64,000 nt of DNA from Onchocerca volvulus (Eukaryota > Nematoda > Chromadorea > Rhabditida > Onchocercidae), in the NCBI GenBank assembly GCA_000499405.2, contig HG738137.1, forward strand, positions 1,116,001-1,180,000. Direction: 5' to 3'. The notes under the pieces were generated by a model, which saw only the letters and a list, made by a program, of their open reading frames with translations, did no database searches and had not been told where the DNA came from. This document shows, piece after piece, positions 1-11,600 of the stretch; within the stretch, counting starts at the first letter, position 1; each line of letters opens with the position of its first letter. Both the position numbers and the translations under genes were made by a program.

Positions 1-97
1 TGTTATTTGTGACATGCAAACGCTAAAATAAGATTATATCTAATTATTTTATGATTTGTTAGTTCAGAATGAAGCTACAACAGATATTGTAATTCAG

Positions 98-627
98 GAA
101 ACCGGTTCAATGGAATAATCAAAGTATAAGACCGGCAACTGGGGCACATGCGATAGCGCAGCCTCAATATGCTACAATTCCACCACAACAGTGGCCACCA
201 ATGGGTGTTTATGCTCCACAACCAGGTATTTCAACTGATGTTTTTTCTTTAAACAAAATAAGTCAAAATGGAAATTTTATTAGGATCTACAACTGAATAA
301 CCTCACGCTGAATAGTTAGATAAAAGCATCTGGAGCGTATGTTATTATGTGCTTTTTATTTTGATTTGCAAATTTTCTCATCTTCATTTTCAATTTCTTT
401 TTTTTAAATTAATTTCAATTCAAATATTAGGAAATGCTGCTTCATCTAATGTTATAGGCATATATGCTCAGCAACCGATGATCGGTATGTATGCACAGCC
501 AGGATATAATCCACAAATACAGCAAGCGGCTGCACCGGTATATGGTATAACACCAGGACAAACGCCATCTCAAACTGGACAAGCGCAACAAACAACAGCA
601 TCACTACCCCAACGCCCATTCATGTGA
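98..627 (+). CDS. C-terminal exons of a Gln/Pro/Tyr-rich protein (5' end outside window)
   Basis: Two joined exons are visible, 98-225 and 431-627. The first follows a TTCAG acceptor and ends at CCAG|GTATT; the second follows TATTAG; the joint is phase 1 and the frame stays open to TGA at 625-627. The translated tail is about 108 residues, rich in Gln, Pro, Ala and Tyr, with repeated short words of the type MGVYAPQP, GIYAQQP and GMYAQPG, and ends in PQRPFM. There is no folded domain, membrane segment or catalytic motif in this part. Such tails occur in adaptor and RNA-binding proteins, but nothing here fixes the family, so I leave it unnamed. The upstream exons and the start codon lie left of position 1. 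An earlier AG at 65-66 is not used in this frame because it would place a stop at 90-92. Confidence 0.75.
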
Positions 628-3076
628 ATTGTGTAGTATTTCACTAGGACAATTTCAAGTTCTTTTTTTGTTTTTGTTTTGTTCAACATGAACAAGAAAT
701 ATATGTTTTGGGAGATCTTGAAGGAATTCCCTGCTATTAATCAAATTATTTCGGTTTATGCATGAATATTTAGTTCAATGAAGAACTGCTGATTAGTTTC
801 TAATCTTTATTTTTCTCAGTGTTATCCTTCAATCTTTGATCTTTAATAACATTTCCTTGAAAATTAGCTAAATAGTTTGCATTACTATATCCCATCCCTT
901 CTTTGTGTTATGTGTTTTGTCATGATATCAAAAAAAAAAAAAAAAAAAAATGATATTGCTGTTTGCTTATATCGAGAAAATAAGTTTTTTCGTCTAATCG
1001 CGTTAGAATTTTTCGCAAGCGTTGATCTCGGAAAACTGATCATACTTTTGAAATTTTCATATATATACATGTATCATTCCACTTGAAACTTTGGAAAGAT
1101 AGCGAAATTTTGAAATTCATGCAAATTTTGATTTTAAAATTTATTAAATTTACTATTTTTTAGTCTGTAGTAAAGTACATTTATATAGTCCTGTATTGTT
1201 TTTTTTTTTTTTTTAATGTCTCACCTGTCGAAATAAGTAGCTTTATATTAATTGGTGGCATTCTTTTTCTTTTTTTAATTGTTTTAAAATTCTGGGCTTA
1301 TCTATCATCGTCTCATTATATGCAAGAAAGAAGAAGCAAATCTCTGTGTATTAAGCCATATATATATTTACTTATATCTGCGTAGAGATATATTTAACTT
1401 ATTTTTCCGACTGAATTTTGATTTCGATTAAAAATTTTTTTCCTGGTATAAATTAATGATATTATATTGTCGAATAATAATCCTCCAGCATAACAAGCAA
1501 TATGCGATTCACGCAGATGTTATTGAAGGGATGAAATCGTTCGCTTTTTATAGTTAAAATTTGTTTCCTATTATGAAAGCAATTATTAATTCACTGCTTA
1601 AATCAATTTAATACGTTATGTGGAATAATACATAATAAATTAATTTTATTAATCATTAATTCAATAATAAGGTTATAGAAGCATAATTGACAATTAATTT
1701 TTTTGACAAATAATTTATGATTAATTTGATAACATTCAATTAATTATTATTAACAAATTCATTTCTGAACTGGAATTAATAAGCCGGTTACTAACAGTTC
1801 ACATAATGAATCGCTTTAGACATAGTTTAATCTTGTCAATTATTTGAAAATTTCCCTATTTTGATTCATCAGTTTGATCATTTACTAACTCTTCAAATCA
1901 TATAACTTTTACAAATGTAGATTGAAAATAACAAATCGATAATTTTTACAAATGAAAACTGAAAGATCGGAATTGTTTCCATTGTATGAAAGCATCACCA
2001 TTGAAGGGCAATTTAATTTTTTGTGCGATTTGCAAAACAAGCGATGCTATTTAAAGTGGCATTCACTAAATTGCATTTTAATATTAGTTAGAATGGTGCA
2101 ATTTTTATGTATAAAAATCTTCCTAACTTCCCATCATTAATTTAATATTTGATAAAATTTCATAATTTAAGACAACTTCCCAACTCTAAGACTTTCTAAC
2201 TCTAAGGTTTTTCGAAACTAAATTTACAAAACGAAATTTAGTTTCTCAAAGAAAATGAAATTAATTCTTTGGGAATAAGCTATGTTTTGCTTTGCAATTA
2301 ATAGCTTTAATACTTATTTTTTGTTTACAAAATAATGTGAAATTTATGTTTGATACACTCCTTAATTTTTTTGTTCGAAGTTTCAAATTTTAAAAAATAA
2401 ATGAAATTGACGTTTGTACAGAATTTTGTAGATGGTATCTTTTTTCTAGTTATTTTGATTGTTTTCATCAAATCAAAACCATTTAGGATACTTTAAAAAC
2501 TTTTTAATTAATTATTTGTTAAAATATTACGTTTTATTTTTTTTCTCTTTTCTATGATAATGTAAATTTCATACTGATTTTCTATAATAGTTTTAGAAAT
2601 TTGATATAATTTATAAAATCTAAATTTCGGTTCTTTCATCGATAGGCTGCATCAGAAGAAAATTGTTGAGTTCTATTGGGTTATACAAATCCGGGAATTC
2701 TTCGAAATCTGACAATTTTTAAAAATCTTCACAAATGAATTCAAGATCAATTTACAGGATTTCGTCTTTCTTTGCTGGATCAAATTCTATTTGCCATTAG
2801 CAATAGTAAGTTGTTAGTCATCAATGAACTTCCGCTTTTTTACAGCTTTTGAAATTTGACATATTTACAAAAGTGGTATTTCACTAACTTTAATTTGTGA
2901 AGTTTTCCGGAATCGAATCATTATCCGTAATGACAATAGCATTCCGGATTTTGTTTACTGCACTATTTAAACTTCCATGTAACTTTAAAATATAAGGGAA
3001 AATAGGCAAATTTGTATGAAAAATAAGCAAACAATTATTTTATAGTTTAGTTTCTGGTTTAAATTTTACAAGTGCA
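628..3076. other. intergenic, no gene seen
   Basis: This stretch between the end of the Q/P-rich gene and the start of aga-1 is very AT-rich, with poly-A and poly-T runs (for example around 930 and 1199). Short ATG frames such as 1952-2140 have no splice-site support or family resemblance. The 3' UTR of the upstream gene and the promoter of aga-1 must lie here, but no specific site can be assigned. Confidence 0.5.
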
Positions 3077-6000
3077 ATGGTATGGTTGAATGCATTAATG
3101 TATTTCTATATCCTAATACGGAATTGCCAATCAGAAGTACCATTGGTGATAACTACCTGGGGAAGCGATGATTTTCAAGCTGCTACTGCGAAAGGTTCGG
3201 ACCTGAAGCAAATTTCATATTTACAAAATTGTCATCCGGTCGGCCACTAGGTAAATATACCTTTCCAGTTATGGCAAATAGCAATCGGATAGTTCTGAGA
3301 GAATTCAGTGTGATTGAAATGGATATGTGTAGAGTTGTTCATCAAGGAAGTAATTAATTATTTGTAGCATTCTTGACACTAACAAAGACACGCGATAGGA
3401 TGGAATCATTAGTGGAAGGTTTAACGGAGTGTGAACGGTTACAATGTGATGGAACTGTTGGTTTCGGTGGTTCACCGGATGAAACAGGAGAAACTCGACT
3501 TGATGCACTCGTTTTTGATGGGTATTTTTCATCCTTCTCCAGTAAAAATTCTAATTTGTTTTGAATTTACTGAATTTTTTAAACAAGTTCTCGTCTCATA
3601 AACATAGTTGAATTAAAGCATTTAATTTTATCAATAATTTGAATCTTGTGATTTTTTAATTTTTAGTATTTTCGCAGTATATTTAAGACATTAGCAAATA
3701 TATTTTGTCTCATTTTGACAAACTCAATCACTTTCGAAAGATTGATTAGTAATTATTCATTAAAGTGATTATTCCATTCATTACATTAAATTTACAGATT
3801 GGTCAAATTCATTTTATAATTAAATAGAAATACGTCAGATTTTGAATAGTTTAAAATTAGTTCTTTGCTGAAACGTAACATTTTATTGATCTGCTTTAAG
3901 CATTAATTGTATTTTTTATTTAAAAAAAAAAAAAAGAAAACCACAGAATAAAGAGATTTTTTAGTTTGACTCATCAAATGGGCGCTGTTGGTTCATTACC
4001 AAATGTCAAGAATGCGGCACGTGTAGCTTATGCGGTAATGAAATATACGAAGCATTCAATATTAGTCGGTGATCATGGTATAATTACTTTCTTTTCTTCT
4101 TTTAGCTCATTAAGTTGGTAAGTCTTCTTTTAGCTCATTAAGTTGGTAAAGTAGAATAATCAGTATAGCACAGATCAGAATTTACATATCTTTAAGTAAA
4201 AATTCTTTTCCGAAAAATTTCTATTCTAATAAAAAATTTCAACCATTGTTTTTTTTTTTTTTTTTGAAGTTAAATGAAATTTGTAAGATTTTTTCTAGCT
4301 TTAATATGCATCATCAAATATCTAATTTAAAATCAATAGATTGCAGTAAAAAGACAGATTAAACATTCTAGTTCTATTGCTGATTTTTATGATCATCTCT
4401 TAGAATAATGAAAGTATGAGGATATTCCTACAAAAAACCAGCAGTTGGTGATCGGAATGTTTATTGATGATTGTGGCTTTTATTAATCGTTAATTTCTAA
4501 GCTCAATTTATTGGTCAAAATTTAGTTTGTTAATTTCGATGGGAAACTTTACTATAAGCTTATGTATGTTGCAGTTTACGGTTGTAGTTTACGGTGCACT
4601 GTTGTAGTTTACGATATTAATAAAAAATAAATGCCGTGAGTGGAAAACGTGAGCCTGTAAGAAAGTTTTTTCGATGAAATAAGCAAACTAATTCTAATCA
4701 ATAAATTGAATTTTCGAACGAATGATTAATAAACATTATAATCATCAGTACGGCATTGATAATTTTTGTAAGAAATATCCTTATATCATCATTATATGAA
4801 TTATCAAATCACATAATTCATGATATAAAGTATATAACATATTGTGTTACGTTATCTCTCACGTAATCCATCTGTTTTACAATTTGTTTGTTATTGCTAT
4901 TTGTAAATATTATTACCATTTATTATTTCGAAGGTCAAATTATTTAAATTTAAATTTAAAAAAATGATGAATTTATTTTTTAATTTAGCAGCCGATTTTG
5001 CTGCTGATATGGGATTTAGACGAGAATCATTGTACACTAATAGTTCATATATTGCTCATCGAAAATGGATCAAACAAAATTGTCAGCCGAATTTCAGAAA
5101 AGTTTATTTTGATAATTAAAGTTTATTTTTATTGTAACATAGATTTCAATTCTGATTTTAATTTTTATTTGATTTTTCCATTTTTTCTGCTTAAATAAAT
5201 TTGTTAATTTTGCAAAAATTGGAACTTGTGGCTCAAAATAAATTTGTCATTCTTGTTAATTTTAGAATGTATTACCAAATCCGAACAAGTTTTGTGGCCC
5301 GTACAAACCTGCGATTGGTAAAAACAAATTCATATACAGCCAATCGCAGGTGAAATTTTTTTCTGAGTATTTTATCTTTCTGAAATCGCATCATCCGAAT
5401 ATCTATTTTTTTAGCTAATTATGTAATACATTTATAATCTAATTTACATATATCAAATATATACTAGCCTGCACGGTCATCACTGACCTCTTGAAAAAAA
5501 CATTTCTTTGCTCTGCTGATTTGTCTTTTGACTGTTTGACCCATTTGATTTTTACAAATTAAAAAGTTGCAATGCCTCTTGACCTCTTGATCCACTTGGA
5601 CTTGTGGAATTTATATTTGCCATGGATTTTTATTGTGTTATTTATCACAACTTTTAATTTTTGATAAGGTTCCAGACTGAATTTCATATAAAAAAAAATG
5701 ATTCAGAAATTTAGATCTGTAAAATTAAATTTCAGAATTTATTGAAAGTAATTGGAAAAGAATTTCAAAAATATAAATCTGTTTTTAGGTTAATCGTCGC
5801 AATCACGATACTATTGGAATGATTATTATTGATTCCGAAAATAATATTGCTGCTGGTACATCAACCAATGGTGCTAATCATAAAGTTCCCGGGTATTTTC
5901 TTCTAAAAAGGATTGCTAATTTGATAATTATTAAAAAGAAAAACAGATTTAAAATATTTCTTAAAATTAGTAAAATATTTATATGCAGTTGGAATTTTTT

Positions 6001-6747
6001 GAACTCAGTTCATGGAATTTCAAACAAGCCCAACAGGTATTAGATATTGATCACATGGTCTAAAATACTATCAAATTCAAATCAGCGAATTCAATTCAGA
6101 TCAGATTGATTCAGTGGCTTAAATCATAAACTTTTTTTGCAGAGCCAAGTGTAACTTTGTCGAACGTCTTTATGATCGAGAAATTTGTTGCATTTATAAA
6201 TGAACAATTAAGGTAAAATCCGGAAATTCATTTCAGTTCTTTTTTAAAGTTTTAATTTCAGACGGATAGGTGATTCACCGATACCAGGTGCTGGTGCATA
6301 TGCCGATAATGATATCGGTGGTGCGGTAAGTACCGGTGATGGTGATATTATGATGAGATTTGTTTCCAGGTATTTTTTGGATAATTTCTATTTCATCACT
6401 TTACTTGCTGGCTCAGTAAATCGCAAAATTATTTACTACTTTGATTAAATATAGTTAACTGAAGTATTTCATATCTAATGATTTACTTAATGCTAAATTT
6501 AATTTTTTTTTTTAAAAATAGCTATCAAACAGTTCATTATATGCGCGAAGGTAAAACACCGACAGCAGCTGCCGAAATAACAGTTCGTGCCATTTCGCGC
6601 AAATATCCAAATTTTTTTGGCGCAATTGTGGCAGTCAACAAAAATGGTCACTTTGGTGCTGCATGTCATGGCATGGATTCCTTCACTTTTTGTACGCAAA
6701 ATCTAAATTTTAAGAAAGTTAAAGTTATGTCTATAACATGCATTTAA
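3077..6747 (+). CDS. aga-1: aspartylglucosaminidase (glycosylasparaginase), complete, 8 exons
   Basis: Lysosomal N-terminal-nucleophile hydrolase that cleaves the GlcNAc-Asn bond during glycoprotein breakdown. Exons: 3077-3194, 3368-3521, 3965-4077, 4989-5101, 5266-5349, 5789-5892, 6262-6369, 6522-6747. All joins are GT/AG, phases agree, and the total is 1020 nt for 339 aa (human AGA has 346). The start gives a hydrophobic signal peptide, followed by VPLVITTW. Family landmarks in order: [60 protein letters not shown], then HDTIGM with the predicted nucleophile Thr202 that also marks autocleavage into alpha and beta chains, GTSTNG, and the substrate-binding stretch [15 protein letters not shown]. 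The C terminus keeps the closing Cys-Ile. One difference is a small insertion (about three residues) after TTW near the mature N terminus. The gene converges with the minus-strand gene ending at 8660. All catalytic elements are intact, so it should be active; family identity is near certain. Confidence 0.96.
4096..4151. repeat. tandem duplication, 2 x 28 bp, in aga-1 intron 3
   Basis: A 28-bp unit containing TTAGCTCATTAAGTTGGTAA occurs twice head to tail just inside the intron between aga-1 exons 3 and 4. Each copy carries a TTTTAG acceptor-like and a GGTAAGT donor-like string, though the exon joins do not use them. Confidence 0.8.
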
Positions 6748-8659
6748 GTGCTGATTGAGTTTTTGATTCATAGTATTTCTTGTAATATACTTAAATATTT
6801 AACATTTAACATATTTGTTTATTCAGATTATTTAAATCTCTAATTAATCGTTTTATCATTAGTGCTAATAAAATTGCAAATGTTATTTGCTCAGCAAATT
6901 TCAAATTACGCCGCTTTCTTTATTCATCCATTATAATTAACAATAAATAAATAGTCTGCAGTGAAGAAAATTGATTGAAAATGACATAATATTTTTGTTT
7001 GTTAAGTTTCCCGAAGTGTTCCATAGGTTTCCGAAAACAGAATTTCAAAAATTATCAAGAATTCTTTTCTTTTTCTCTTTTTCCGTAGAAAAAAAAAATT
7101 CTAGGTTGAAGATTAAAAATATTATGAGTCTTGAGTCTCATGTTATTAATCTCGACAAAGTCGGGATTAAAAATTTAAAGTGATGTTTCAGAATTTCTCG
7201 GTATTTGAATTTGAGATATTTCTTATATTCTAAACAAAATATTTTTTTTTACTCTTTATGACGATTTTCTTCTTTCAAAAATATGTTTTTTTTTTATATT
7301 TAAATTAGAGATCGAACTTTAATTGCTGCTGAGTTATGAATAAGCTTGAGCAGAATTACAATTTATACTGAATCATGATTGCACTGATAGATGATATTAT
7401 AGCTTTTAGCAAATCATAATTATAATTGTTTTTTTAGCAAATAATTATTAGGATTTTAGTAACATCATTTTGCTAATGTTAATCGTGAATACGATAACAG
7501 CAGAATACTATTAACATTAAGCATAACTATAAGTATTAATTTCAAATTGCAGATAAATATATAATTATGATTGCTGATAAGCTTATATAGTGATGGTATG
7601 TCAAGATAATTAGCAAATCAAGCAAATCATGAATCGTGATTACAAATTATAAAAAATATAAATATTTAGCTGCTAATTCGAATCAAAGTAATAAATATGC
7701 ATATAAATACTCTGATTTTCGTATGTTTTTCTTCTTTTTTTTTTTCTTCTAGAAAGAAAAGAATTTTGTTTCATTTTATAATTTCTGAAATTTTTCACTC
7801 AGAAATCGGAAATTTCGACGATATCAAAGAAATCATTTATGGCAATTACTTATGATTAATTGCAGTTCTTCCCTCTTTTTCCTTTGAAAAAAAAAAAGAA
7901 GAAAAGAATATAAATGCTGTTTTATTTTTCTGAATACTTCATTATCGCCATTATTATCAATAGAATTATAGTATTATCACTATATCCTTACGCCAAATCT
8001 TAAGTGATAATTATAATGGTTATTATTTACAATAAACGATTTGCTATTATTTTACCTTTCTTTTTTCCATATCATTTATTCAATATATCTTCCCGAAACA
8101 GAACAGCTTTGCTAGTTTTGATTTTCATTAATTTTATTCTAAAAAGATGCAAAAAATAAGATCAATTATTTCGAAATAGAAATTTGCCAATTCATAACAT
8201 ACTTATTTTTTATTACTGAAGGTAGGTGTCAAAAAAGTTTCAAAATTAGAAATATCTTAGAAAAGATAATTCATACTTTAATCAAACTAAATTATCATTT
8301 TAGATACCAAATTATCATCGTGGTAAATAATAAAGAAGTTAATATGCTTTATTAAATGATTAAATATTCCATCGCTATTGCATCAGTTAATACTCAATAA
8401 ATAATTAATACCTATAAATTTTAACAACGAGATAAGCAAAAAAATCAAAAATTTATTCCACTTCCTATCCAATTTAAACATTTAACCAAAACAGAATAAT
8501 TTTTTCTTTTTCAAATTCAGATGAAATATATTATATTAACGTATTCTTGAAGTACTTCCAAAAAATGTTTGCAATAATCCTGAAATCTGAATTAGCAAAA
8601 ATAAAAAGCGTATAACACAACAGAATGCAACAAAAATGATTTTTTTTCATTTTATGATT
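6748..8659. other. convergent intergenic region
   Basis: Lies between the stop codon of aga-1 and the stop codon of the minus-strand secreted-protein gene. Extremely AT-rich with poly-A and poly-T runs. An AATAAA about 115 bases past the aga-1 stop (about 6864) could serve as its polyadenylation signal. Nothing else was recognised. Confidence 0.5.
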
Positions 8660-11600
8660 TTAGATTGGTATAGAGAAACATCCTAGATGTGCCGTAGCCA
8701 CATGAACATGATACAGTTCGGCATCTAATTCCAAGCAACCATCCACAGTTGTTTGCCGAAATGTTAACTAAAAAAAGTCTTTTCATATTTTCTATTAAAT
8801 TTCTAATTAACTCTTCAATTTTCATTTTTAAAGTATTGCAAATGAGATTCAGAAACATTGCTTAGGAATTGTTATAATATATTTTTTTTGTTAGTTAAAA
8901 ACAAATATATTTAAATTTAAGAAATTCAATAAATTAAATTTACTCACATTACGTATACGTAAACAAATAGCAGCATACTCCTTCAAAAACGGTAGTGACA
9001 AGCAATACGGCGGTGGATTACGCACTGCAAAGAAAAAATTTAAAAAAGGCGCAAAAAAAGAAGAAAAAATTATCTTCGAAAATAAATTCATTGAAACTAA
9101 ATATGCAGGCAGATTTTGAGATTTTCGTCATTCATTTTCCTCTATTTTTACATATTGTTATCCATTCAAAACACTATAATGTAGCATATTTAGCGAATTT
9201 TATTCCACTTTTTCAGAAAGAAACACTTATTTTGATTATAGTAAATGAGAAATTTAACAAAAAGAGGAACTAAAGGGAAGAAAAAGAACAAAAAAACAGA
9301 AACTAACAAGATAACTCTTTCGAAATATAAATATAGCCATTGATGGAAAAGGATAAACGCATGCCGATATCTTCTGCTATATATGTTATATTTACACAAC
9401 CTAAAATTCTCCTCTCAACATAATCTTTCGACGGATCTTGATATGTAATATGAAAAATATATTGTGTTTTATTATATACGGTAGAATACAGTACCATGCC
9501 ATAAACATGAGTATATTACAAGGCATTACAGTTATAATATAATGTCAGGAGGTAAGTCCTATCATGTTGATATGATATAATATCAGCAAATCTATTGAAT
9601 TTCGTTCCAATCTAATATATTAGAGATTCTGTCAGTAAGTACAGAAATATCCCATTACATTTTAACATATGTCACAGTATTATGTCAGTAAGTTTAGATG
9701 TATTGTATTATTATTGTATTATATTATATTAATAATTTAGAGTACTGTATTACAAAATGACATCAATAGATGTAGATTCATCATACTTATAGAACAATAT
9801 ACTACAGTATGATTTCAACAAGTATAAGTATATTGTATGAATGCTGCGGCATAGCGAGAGTAGGTAAATAATAATTTAACGAAGTGATATTCTACTTAAT
9901 TTTGACCCTAAAAAGAAATGATCAAGTTAGCTAGGCTGATCTCTTCCGTTGAATTATTACATCTTGAGATATATTGACATACAAAAAGAATATGATTCAA
10001 GTCTGCATCAAATTCAAGTAATTGAAATAATTTTGCCTAATAAACCACTATTAAGGAAATTAGCAGAACTTGAATTAGATATTAGTATTGTAAAATTCAA
10101 CAAACTTTATGCCTTTTGAGCAAGAATTTTTTTTTTTCTTTTGTAGTGATTTATAGGATTTTATGGAATGCAAAAAAAATTGATGTTAAGATTTGAATTT
10201 AAATTATATCAATAATAGAGTAAACATGTTTCATTTTATTTCATATGGTAATAAGCTAAAGGAGAGTAACTGCTTAATGCATGAACGGTAACTTTTTAAA
10301 TTGAAAGTAATCTCGTGGTTCTCATATTTCTTTTCATTTTATTTCTTTAGTCTTGTTATGCTAATACAATATTTTCCAATATATCTTAATTCATCGATTC
10401 ATTTCCTATAAAGTGTTATCATTTGTTATCATTTTCTTGATTGTAATCAAGCCAAAAGTATGAAAAAACAAGAAATGAAGCTGATAAACATACCAAAATC
10501 ATTAAGACCAATTTTTGCAATGTTTAGCTTAATGCAGCATGCACAATTTTTCGGAATGCATTCGCAGTTTGTTGCATTCATAACATCGTTGTATATGTAA
10601 TTTGATAACGAGCCTAAGAACTACTTTTGTTATTAAATTATTTAATTCCGTCAAAAGTTTCAAATTTTCAGTTTTCTTTTTCCGTTTGTTTGTTTTTTTT
10701 TTTTTTTAATTTATGCAAATCACAGAATCCCACTTTTATTCGCCAAAAATTTCAAAATTTTATAGCAATTTAGGACAAGAAAATGTATGTAATAATTAAC
10801 TGAGATAAAAAAAATTGTAGGAAATTAAATTACATCATTCATTTATTTCTTTTATTTAATTCCTTACCATGATTCACCTCCACCTCTTTTGTAGCATGGA
10901 TATGAAGCCGATAGTCTTCTGTTATCATTTCCAATTTTCCTTTTACACCATTTTCAATTACCCTCATTACATCCATAATAACATAGTCTGAAACGGATCA
11001 ACAAGCGATCATTTCTCCTGATCTAAATGGAACGAAAACGAGCTTATATATGAAAAAAACGAGTCCATGCATATGTAAAATCTGGTGATTTCGTTAAAAA
11101 TCCAAAATATCATGTATATTATTGCTTAAGTAACGTGATTATTATTATTAAATTAAATATATTATTGCATAAATTATCATTCTACTTTTATGTGAGCCTA
11201 CCGTCTTCTAGAAAATGTTTGCAATTTTTATAATTAGTCGATATTTTACATTATCACTTCATGTTATTATCAATTGATACAATCAATCATTTCTTAATTC
11301 TCAATCAAATGTTTGTGTAAAAACTAGAAAAATATTTGCAATTCATTACTGAAATGAAATACTGAATGATTCAACCTTGCATGCCAATGGGTAAATCGAA
11401 AAATCTTAATCCTAAATATATTTTGCCATTATGTAATTTCATCGCTTTTGTTAATCGTATTACTGTTGAATCGCTAAAACGATTGTGATTATGCCTTAAC
11501 AATCCACCATCTTGCATCATCACACTCTGAAATTTTGTCAACAATCATCTGAAATTATCTGAATGGAATGTTCTGTTCAGAATATCTTATATATTGACCA

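Noticed and set aside
6499..6699. Minus-strand 66-codon frame
   Set aside because: Antisense of aga-1 exon 8.
9303..9497. Minus-strand frame with ATG at 9497
   Set aside because: The real exon 5 of the unknown secreted gene starts at 9436 after a TATCAAG acceptor; the upstream part, including this ATG, is intron.
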